A DNA stretch of 64,000 bases from NCBI GenBank assembly GCA_028564925.1, contig CM053030.1, forward strand, positions 372,212,945 to 372,276,944. Direction: 5' to 3'. The stretch is from Lithobates sylvaticus (Eukaryota > Chordata > Amphibia > Anura > Ranidae). Under the pieces are notes generated by a model. The model had not been told where the DNA came from. It ran no database searches and was given only the letters and a program-made list of their open reading frames with translations. Each line of letters opens with the position of its first letter. Position 1 is the stretch's first letter. Positions 56,420 to 64,000 of the stretch are shown piece after piece. The position numbers and the translations under genes were made by a program.

Positions 56420-57402
56420 CTAAGGTGCCCATCCCGGGAGCTCAGGTGCCTGTATTTCTAGTTTCTCGCAAAAACTCATCAATTCTTCAGGGTATCTCAA
56501 TCTGGCTGATCTGCCCTCTTTTGTTCCTATCAGGCAGGCTGGGAACCCCCAGCTATACTTGATATTTGCAGCGCGCATCACCTCCAATAAGGGTTTTTGT
56601 AACCTTCTTCTTTCCAGTGTCTGTGGGGCCAAGTCAGCATAAATCTGTACATCTACATCTTTGTATTTTAAAGGTGTTTTTCCATATATATATTTGCCCA
56701 GATCTCTGCTTTCTCGTCATAATGACGAAATCTTATAATAACATCGCGTGGTCTTCCAGCATCTGTTGCATTAGATCTTCCAACTCGATGAACTCTTTCG
56801 ATTCCCGGGAATGGATCCTCCTTGTTTCTCAAAAATGGACTAAAAATAATTTTACTGATCTCTCTGAGATCCTCCCCTCTTTGCTCAGGAATCGCACGCA
56901 ACCTCAGATTTTGCCTGCGATTCCTGTTTTCTTGATCCTCGATCTTGTATTGAGTTTCCCTTAGGGTTGTTTGAAGTAGTTTGATCTTCTCGTCCAATTT
57001 GTTTATATCTTGGTCTTGTTTTTCTACTCTCTCCTCCACTGACTCCACCCGGGTGAGTAATAATCCCATGTCTTCTCTTACTAGTTTGATCTCCCCTTTT
57101 ATGGTGTTTTCCATTCTTAGTAGCATCTCTGCCATCTCAGCTTTTGTCGGCAGTTGTGCAATTGCCGCTTGTTCTTCTGCTCTGGTAGAGTCCATTTCAC
57201 TCCCCATTGAGCTATCCCCTATGGGGGGATCCTCCTTCTCCCCCACCTTTTTCTCCTTCCCCCTCCTTCTCTCCATAGTGGGATTTTGTGTCTGATCCAA
57301 GCGGTTAGAGTGTGGACTTATTCCTGTTTTCAGGTATTGTTTTATTGTACTTGAGCCTGTTTTAGGGGTCTTTGGTAGCCCTTTTTTTGGGGCTTGACTC
57401 AT
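56420..57402 (-). CDS. L1 ORF1 protein (RNA-binding), one frameshift
   Basis: Starts at the ATG at 57402 with a basic Pro/Lys/Thr-rich N-terminus, then a coiled coil (heptads around RVESVEERVEKQDQDINKLD) and the transposase_22-type RNA-binding domain (NRRQNLRLRAIPEQRGEDLR, FPGIERVHRVGR). The frame breaks near 56680 at a run of AT dinucleotides. One AT unit too many turns NIY into a short wrong tail with a stop; the downstream frame continues with APQTLERRRLQKPLLEVMRA to the stop near 56420. Total would be about 328 codons, normal for L1. Role: nucleic-acid chaperone in the L1 ribonucleoprotein. Confidence 0.9.
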
Positions 57403-59213
57403 ATTAGTTTTGCGGGGCCCTCTAATCCTTTTCCCCAGTTTGCTATTTTACTCCCGCTCTCAGGGGGAGATGGTTCAAGAGGAGATAGCGACAGTCCACC
57501 TGTCCTTCTGTCAAGGAGGTTTATGGTCCCCTCCTGGAGATGTCTACTTTCTGTTGTTGAAGAATAGGATTTAATCTGAAATGCAACAAGCCACACTGGC
57601 GAGATCAAACTGTACAGCCTATGTTGGATAGCCTATTCTCATCTGCCCCCTATAGATCAAAGCAGGGGAGGGGTACAGGTAAAGAGGGAGGTCCAGTATG
57701 ATAAAGGATGGTTTTGCTACATAGCATATATAGGGCTTAATCCCTTATATTGGGGATCCCCTGGTATTAATCCAGGGCTCCTTCATTCCACCCTCTCGGT
57801 AGCTTCTCCCCCCCCTGTCTCCTGTTCCCCAGATTTTAGACTTTCCTCTTTATGGGGGAACTACCTAAGCCTGCCACTAGACCATAGGCTAATAAGGAAT
57901 AAAGGGGGAGACCAGCTTACGCCTTCAATTGGAGCAATAATCCAGAGCTTCGTTTTACCCGTGATTCCCCTTTATCCCTGTCTGCGTCCATGTGTTTTCT
58001 GGTGTATGAAGACCTTCACCCCAAAAACATGGGGGTATGTAAAACAATGATGCCGTCCATATTGTCTATGTTCAATGTAGTGGCCCAAGCTAGTACGGAG
58101 ATTTCTGGGTACAGAAATTTTGACCAAATATAGTTTTCACAGTGGCGCACCTCCTAGAGTTATTCGTAGTTTTTTTGTTTTTTTTTTATCTTCAGAGCAT
58201 AACACTCTGATCTGCACACTTATAGGGTACTAACATGCAACCAACCCCGGAGGGTTGACAATAACGGCGATTGAGAGATGTCCCATATTTTGTACAGAGC
58301 TAGCAACCCTTAGGGAGGTTTTTTTTTTTTTTTTTTTTAGCCCAATACACAGTGTTCAAAGTGCACCGCAAAAAAAAAAAAATAGGAGAAAGAACAAACC
58401 CTGATCGTTCCAATGTTCGTTCCGGTCCTATATAGACGCCTGCTTGCTTGCTTACTTCTTCTGCCTTTAAGGGGATGCGCTGGATAAGGGCTGGGGTAAA
58501 CGCTATGATCATCAACCTAAGTATCCTTTGGGGTGCATTACGCCTACCACATATATCTTTCTGCTCTGCACATTTATAGAGTACTGCTATATAGCCAGCC
58601 CTGTAAGATTGTCCGAATCTGCAATTGAGAGATATCCCACCTTTTGTAGATGGCTAGTGTGCTTTTTTTTAAAAAAGTCAAGCTTTTTTTTTTTTTTTTT
58701 TTTTTCTAGCCCAATAGACAGTGTTCGGTAGGCACACAGGAAAACGTAGATGGAAATAAGCAGACCCTGTTCATTCCATTCATGTATTAACGCTTGCTTA
58801 CCTCTTTTGCCGTTGAAGGGGGGCGCAGAGAATAGGCTAGGGTAAGGCGTTATACTCACAGATCCCGATAACCCTCGGGGTGAGGGGAGGGGAAGCCCCG
58901 TGTGGTCGGAAGCGTTACGGCGTGGCGGCAGCGGCGGAGGTCCGGGGGAGTCCGGGGAGGAGAGAGGTTGTTGCACGCCTGGCCTCCTTCAGACCATTCC
59001 GTTCAGTGTTGGTTCCGGCGGCTTGTTCGTGACTCCAGGGGGTCGGCAAGTGGAACACGGAGCCTCTCACGCTCCATGGATCATCAGCCTGCTCTCTCCT
59101 CTCAACTCACACCTCATAGCAGCGCCTGCAGGGACGAGCCCCTCCCTCCGTGCTACTCTCGCGTCAGCACGTCCTCCCCCATCCTGTTGATCTGGTGTCA
59201 GCTGTTCCACCTC
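57403..59213 (-). promoter_or_regulatory. L1 5'UTR with tandem monomers
   Basis: A 1.8-kb 5' region. Two related blocks, about 58185-58525 and 58550-58870, share in order TCTGATCTGCACACTTATAG/TCTGCTCTGCACATTTATAG, ATTGAGAGATGTCCCA/ATTGAGAGATATCCCA, a poly-T tract, AGCCCAATACACAGTGTTC/AGCCCAATAGACAGTGTTC, and a GCTTGCTTAC...GGGGTAA end. The outermost 300 bp are CpG-rich, as expected of an internal promoter. Confidence 0.75.
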
Positions 59214-59524
59214 CTTTCCTCCTCATTTGACCCTCATTTTGGTCTGATCTATGTAGTTGTGTATATAAAATGCACCAATTATCTATCAAAAAGTGTTTTA
59301 TAGTGCTAAACCTTTCATCCAGTTTCTAAATTGCTACATTTCGAAATTCCAAAGGCCAGTATAAAGTAATGGTAGTGGTAAAAAAATGCACTTGTGGGTT
59401 TAACCAATCATTTTTTTTTTGTACAAATCTCCTTTAAGGGGGCGTGGGAGGTGGTGTGTCCTATGCCTACATACTTTTGCTAATAGGGGTCCCTCATTCC
59501 CATCTCAGAATGTTGGGAGGTATG
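59214..59524. repeat. CATAGCTCCCAAC MITE, right part
   Basis: Continuation of the element at 51726-51784 past the L1, ending CAGAATGTTGGGAGGTATG. CCATAG occurs just outside both ends, compatible with a target duplication. Confidence 0.75.
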
Positions 59525-59682
59525 TCCATAGGCTTACTATGGGCCATCCAATGTTGGCGCACCCTCCTCTCCCCTCAAGCCACTGCTAGCTGAGAAAGAA
59601 GAGCCAATAGAGGGACCAGACTAGAGCGCCCTGAAAATAGGTTAGTATATGAATCTGCCTTTTACAGGGTATCAGTGGCGTC

Positions 59683-60338
59683 ACTAGGATTGGTGTCACC
59701 CGGTGCGAAAAAAAATGGTGTCACCCCCCCACCAACTATAGTCCCCCCTCAGTACAGACCCCCCTCCCGCGACCTTGCTAAAAATAATGCAAAAATTATT
59801 TAAATTAAGCTGGTTTCTTTGACATATATATTTAAAATGTAATACATGCCCTTTAAGCTGACCACATTATCGTGTATGTTATAAAAAAAAGTCTAGATTC
59901 CATAGAATAGAAAACATCTATTGAAGGAACGGATTTGATGCTATCATGAAGTCCACAATTTATGTCATTTCAACTGAGCTCTGCAAGCTGAGCTAGATGG
60001 AACTTTCAGTCGGAAAGAGGAAAAAAAATCTCAGTATAATAGAATAGAATTACATTTTAACGTCTCTTTGTTTATCTTACATATGGCAACCCCCCCACCA
60101 CACACACAAATCAACAACATGGAGAGCTGGCTTCAGGGGAGGGCTGGCAGCCTTAGGCCTGGGGGGCAAGTCCAGTCAAGTGGCCCATTGAACTACCGAA
60201 TCAGCTCATCATCATCAGTGCCCATCAATGCAGTCTGTTCAGTGCCCATCAATGCAGCCTCATCAGTGCATGGGGATTAGAGAGAGGAGAGCCGCTGGAT
60301 TACGCAGAACGGAGATCTCCTGCTTACCCAGCATTGCC
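59683..60338. repeat. hAT-like terminus and repeat remnant
   Basis: CAGTGGCGTCACTAGGATTG at 59683 is a hAT-type left terminus. The complementary right end is not present in the window. The interior includes CATCAGTGCCCATCAATGCA repeats (60210-60270). Non-coding. Confidence 0.5.
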
Positions 60339-60434
60339 ACTGTCATACGAAGTCTCGCCTCCTAGACTGGCTCCTATGATAGGATGCTGTCTATCATAGG
60401 AGCCAGCCCAGGAGGTGGGACTTCGTATGACAGC
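60339..60434. repeat. 96-bp near-perfect hairpin
   Basis: ACTGTCATACGAAGTC and TGGCTCCTATGATAGGATGC pair with GCCAGCCCAGGAGGTGGGAC and GACTTCGTATGACAGCAG-type complements, giving arms of about 45 bp around a short loop. Pre-miRNA-like in size, but repeat origin is likelier. Confidence 0.65.
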
Positions 60435-60900
60435 AGCCGCCAGGTAAGTGGGAGATACCTGCTCTGTATCTGGCGGTGCTCGCCCCCCCCTCCCTCCGAG
60501 GCAGCCCAATGGGCCCAAAGGGATCTATGGTAGGGTCAGGTCTGGGTGCCCTCCCACTGCCCCAGCTTGCAGTGCACCCGCCCTGGATCGGCCTTGCAAA
60601 GCGGGGACAAAACCGGGGACAGACTTAATCCAGGGACAGTGTTCTCAGTCCGGGGACTGCCCCAGGACCAGCTCTCTTACCAAAGAAACACGTGTGTGTG
60701 TGTGCCACTCCGATCAGCAGGGTCACTCACCAGGTACTCATGAGTCTGCTGTTCCAGGCCGCCACCGCGTCAGTACAGGCTGGAGCAGCTTCCAATCCAG
60801 TCCTCACGTCCGCTACCCAGCTTTCTCTCTTCACAGCTCCGCCCTTGCAATTTGTAGAGTGCGCCAATGCCGGGACAAGATCATCCAGTGCCCAGGGCAA
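60435..60900. other. Unassigned sequence
   Basis: C-rich, with a degenerate CGGGGACAGACTTAATCC/GGGACAGTG stretch (60600-60660) and a short GTGTGTGTG run. Frames here are short and show no domain. Confidence 0.4.
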
Positions 60901-60909
60901 ACTCCTCAA

Positions 60910-61883
60910 TACCTATGTACCCCCTTCTAGCACAAATCCCCCCTCTCAGCAGAAATCCTCACTCCCCACATCACCCTTACAACATAAATCCCCCCAAAAC
61001 CCCTTAATTTACAAATGCTCTTACTCCCAATACCCCCTCTCCTCTAAGCAGAGAACCCGCCCCCCATCTTCCCTCTAGCAGCAAATAAACACCTTTCAGC
61101 ACAAATCCTAACCCTCATATAACCCTTTCCAGTACAAATCCCCCTCTCAGTACAAACCACTGCCTCCGCCTCCTTTCCCAGTGCTAATCCCCCCTCTTAG
61201 CAAAAATCCTCCCCATCTCCCCCTCCCAGCACAAATCCCCCCAAAGCAAAAATCCTCCCCATCTCCCCCTCCCAGCACAAATCCCCTCTAAGCAAAAATC
61301 CTCCCCATCCCAGCACAAATCCCCTCTAAGCAAAAATCCTCCCCATCCCAGCACAAATCCCCCCTAAGCAAAAATCCTCCCCCTCCCAGCACAAATCCCC
61401 CCCCCAAGCAAAAATCCTCCCCCTCCCAGCACAAATCCCCCCTAAGCAAAAATCCTCCCCCTCCCAGCACAAATCCCCCCTAAGCAAAAATCCTCCCCCT
61501 CCCAGCACAAATCCCCCCTAAGCAAACATCCTCCCCATCCCAGCACAAATCCCCCCTAAGCAAAAATCCTCCCCATCCCAGCACAAATCCCCCCTAAGCA
61601 AAAATCCTCCCCATCCCAGCACAAATCCCCCCCAAGCAAAAATCCTCCCCATCCCAGCACAAATCCCCCCCAAGCAAAAATCCCCCCCCCAGCACAAATC
61701 CCCCCTAAGGAAAAATCCTCCCCATCCCAGCACAAATCCCCCCCCCCAAGCAAAAAATCCTCCCCATCCCAGCACAAATCCCCCCCAAGCAAAAATCCTC
61801 CCCATTCCAGCACAAATCCCCCTAAGCAAAAATCCTCCCCATCTCCCCCTCCCAGGACAAATCCCCCCTAAGCAAAAATCCTC
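60910..61883. repeat. 39-bp minisatellite (AGCACAAATCCCCCCTAAGC)
   Basis: About 20 units of 37-41 bp built on CCCAGCACAAATCCCCC and TAAGCAAAAATCCTCCCC, degenerate on the left (60910-61190) and regular on the right. A 39-bp unit keeps a frame open on the minus strand (GGICAGMGRIFAW), so frames from the neighbouring pol read into it by chance. Confidence 0.93.
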
Positions 61884-64000
61884 CACTACAAATTTAAATT
61901 CCTGGAGTGCCAGGAACCACCGGGTAACCCTGGCATTAGTCCCTTTACCTTGTCTCAGCCATGTTAAAGGGGCATGGTCAGAAATCAGCCTAAACTTCCT
62001 CCCCAAGAGGTAATATCTGAGGGATTCCAGAGCCCACTTAATGGCCAGACACTCTCGTTCAATTATAGCGTAGTTTTTCTCCGCTGGTGTTAACTTCCTA
62101 CTGAGGAAGACTACTGGGTGCTCCTCGCCATGAATAACCTGTGACAAAACTGCTCCCAATCCTACATCGGAAGCATCAGTCTGTACAACAAACTCTTTTG
62201 AAAAATTGGGTGCTACTAGGACAGGGTGTTGGCACAGTGCCGACTTGAGCTCCAAAAAAGCTTTCTCAGCGTCTGCATTCCACTCCACCATGACCGATTT
62301 CCGACCCTTAGTCAGATCGGTCAATGGAGCTGCCAACGTGGCAAAGTTGGGTACAAACCTCCTGTAGTATCCCACCATACCCAGGAATGCACGTACCTGT
62401 TTTTTTGTGAGGGGGCGGGGCCAATTCTGTACAGCCTCTACCTTGTTGACCTGAGGTTTTACTACCCCTCTACCCACAACATAGCCCAGGTATTTCACCT
62501 CCTCCATTCCCAAAGCACACTTTTCCGGGTTTATTGTAAACCCCTCCTTCCAAAGAGAGTCCAGTACTGCCTGGACTTTGGGCAAGTGTGACTCCCAGTC
62601 TCTGCTAAAAATGACTATGTCATCCAAGTATACTGAGGCATACTCCCGATGAGGACGTAAAATCCTATCCATTGCCCTCTGAAATGTGGCTGGAGCAGTT
62701 TGCAATCCAAAAGGCATTCTCTTGTACTGAAAACTTCCCTCTGGGGTAGAAAAAGCAGTTTTCTCTCTAGCAGCCTTAGTCAACGGGATTTGCCAATACC
62801 CCTTGGTAAGGTCTAATGTAGTGATATACCTGGCTGGACCTAGTCTCTCAATAAGCTCATCTACCCGGGGCATGGGGTAGGCATCAAACCGTGAAACTTC
62901 ATTTAGTTTCCGGAAATCATTGCAGAATCGCAGAGTCCCGTTGGGCTTCGGTACCAACACAATCGGGCTTGACCACTCACTCTGTGATTCCTCAATAATC
63001 TCCAGGTCCAACATCTTCTTCACTTCCTCTGAAACAGCCTTCCTTTGGGCCTCTGGAATGCGGTAAGGCCGGACAAAAACTTTGACTCCTGGTTCCGTGA
63101 CAATATCATGCTCTATGACACTAGTGAGCCCTGGCAAGTCTGAAAATTTCTCTTTATTTCTCTGCAAGAACTCCTTTGCCTGCTGACTTTGGACTCTAGA
63201 CAGGGTATTTGCTACTTGGACACTCTCCACCCCAACCCTAGGCTCAAGTCTTGCACCAGCCAGGGAGGTCACCGGTTCCCTGTCTGCCCAGGGCTTTAAC
63301 AAGTTTACATGATATATCTGATAGGGTTTCCTCTTACCTGGTTGGTGGACTCTATAATTTACCTCTCCCACTTTTTCTACAACTTCAAAGGGGCCTTGCC
63401 ACCTGGCCAAGAATTTACTTTCCACAGTGGGGATCAACACCGCTACTCGATCCCCCACTTGGAAGTTCCTTATTCTAGCAGCCCTATTATAGACCCGTCG
63501 TTGAGCCTCCTGGGCTTTTTGCAAATGTTCTTTGACTAGAGGCATCACAGTTCGGATCCTCTCCTGCATTTGGGAAACATATTCAAGAACACTCTTATGC
63601 TGAATAGGTTCACTTTCCCATTCCTCTTTAACAAAATCCAGTAGTCCGCGAGGTCTCCGCCCATATACCAACTCAAAGGGCGAAAACCCAGTGGAGGCCT
63701 GGGGCACTTCCCGGATAGCAAATAGGAGAGCGGGTAACAGGCAGTCCCAGTCTTTCCCATCCCTTTGTACAACCCGCTTGAGCATAGACTTAAGGGTCTT
63801 ATTAAAGCGCTCTACCAACCCATCCGTTTGTGGATGGTAGACCGATGTGCGCAGCTGTTTAATCCGGAACAGCTTGCACACATCAGCCATAACCCTCGAC
63901 ATAAACGGGGTGCCCTGGTCCGTGAGTATTTCCTTGGGAAAACCAGTCCGTGTAAACAACTGGAATAATTCCCGAGCAATAGCCTTAGAGGAGGTATTCC
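61884..64000 (-). mobile_element. Ty3/Gypsy pol, Gmr1-type domain order, partial
   Basis: A minus-strand polyprotein segment that enters from the right edge. Integrase comes first: catalytic-core words LTDQGTPFMS and HPQTDGLVERFNK, then a chromo/GPY-like tail with LARWQGPFEVVEKVGEVNYR. Reverse transcriptase follows (WSSPIVLVPKPNGTLRFCND, MPFGLQTAPATFQRAMD, VYLDDIVIFSRD near 62610-62633) and then RNase H (VQTDASDVGLGAVLSQ, LISDHAPLTWL). Integrase upstream of reverse transcriptase is the Ty1/Copia-like order found in the Gmr1 clade of Ty3/Gypsy elements. The element ends abruptly at a minisatellite; no LTR is in the window. The visible coding part looks little decayed, so it is probably young. 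Confidence 0.92.

Larger units (their letters stand above)
51785..59213 (-). mobile_element. Nearly full-length L1-clade LINE
   Basis: A 7.4-kb non-LTR element on the minus strand, ending in a 29-nt poly-A (poly-T at 51782-51810). It is flanked by a 15-bp duplication CTTTCCTCCTCATTT at 51770-51784 and 59214-59228. Order: 5'UTR with two tandem monomers, ORF1 (about 56420-57402), a C/T-rich spacer, ORF2 (about 52135-55942) and a 3'UTR. Only two small frame lesions are visible, one in ORF1 and one in ORF2, each in a simple repeat, so insertion is recent. It disrupts an older MITE. Confidence 0.95.

Noticed and set aside
61290-61850. Gly/Cys-rich repeat protein frame (GGICAGMGRIFAW units) on the minus strand
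   Set aside because: It is the translation of the 39-bp minisatellite, read in phase with the neighbouring pol by chance.

Overview
The window reads as a transposon-rich stretch of vertebrate nuclear DNA, most likely from a frog and probably a ranid-like neobatrachian. This is inferred from the repeat mix: an intact-looking DIRS element, L1 LINEs, a Gmr1-type Ty3/Gypsy element, Tc1/mariner, hAT, TTAA-flanked and TAA-flanked miniature elements, and hammerhead-like motifs. There is no prokaryotic gene organisation, and I see no CRISPR array or rRNA/tRNA gene.

Host gene. The only host protein gene I can support is ULK4, a pseudokinase of the ULK family, on the minus strand. Three consecutive coding exons are visible: 10810-10947 with the start ATG and a 5'UTR splice acceptor, then 4030-4129, then 856-995. 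They join in phase with GT/AG signals. The gene runs off the left edge, and its promoter and first non-coding exon were not found. Introns 2 and 3 hold a 613-bp foldback, a Tc1 fragment, several MITEs and two hammerhead-ribozyme-like motifs.

Middle part, 11-30 kb. This is dense in miniature DNA transposons and their nests. At 13.0-15.1 kb a 5'-truncated L1 with a 21-bp target duplication lies inside a larger inverted-repeat element. A chimeric, inactive Tc1 lies at 15.2-16.8 kb. Three TTAA elements sit end to end at 24.0-26.8 kb. Between 22.4 and 38.7 kb there are large direct duplications and six copies of a GC-box/CCAAT-box module that looks like a multiplied promoter and first exon.

Satellite, 30.7-36.3 kb. 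About 35 monomers of 149-159 bp form two arms in opposite orientation around a ~95-bp spacer holding a palindromic TGCGCATGCGCA site. The right arm contains a 1.4-kb higher-order duplication. Because 159 is 53 codons, long open frames occur on both strands; I judge these to be artefacts.

Right part, 42-64 kb. A DIRS tyrosine-recombinase retroelement (42617-48334, minus strand) splits an older miniature element. A TTAA element at 48947-49955 is an inverted near-copy of the one at 25.8 kb. A hAT element at 50022-50991 has an 8-bp target duplication. A nearly full-length L1 (51785-59213, minus strand) has ORF1, endonuclease/RT ORF2, two tandem 5'UTR monomers and a 15-bp target duplication, and it splits another MITE. 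The window ends in a minisatellite abutting part of a Ty3/Gypsy pol (61883-64000, minus strand) whose integrase lies before its reverse transcriptase, the order of the Gmr1 clade.
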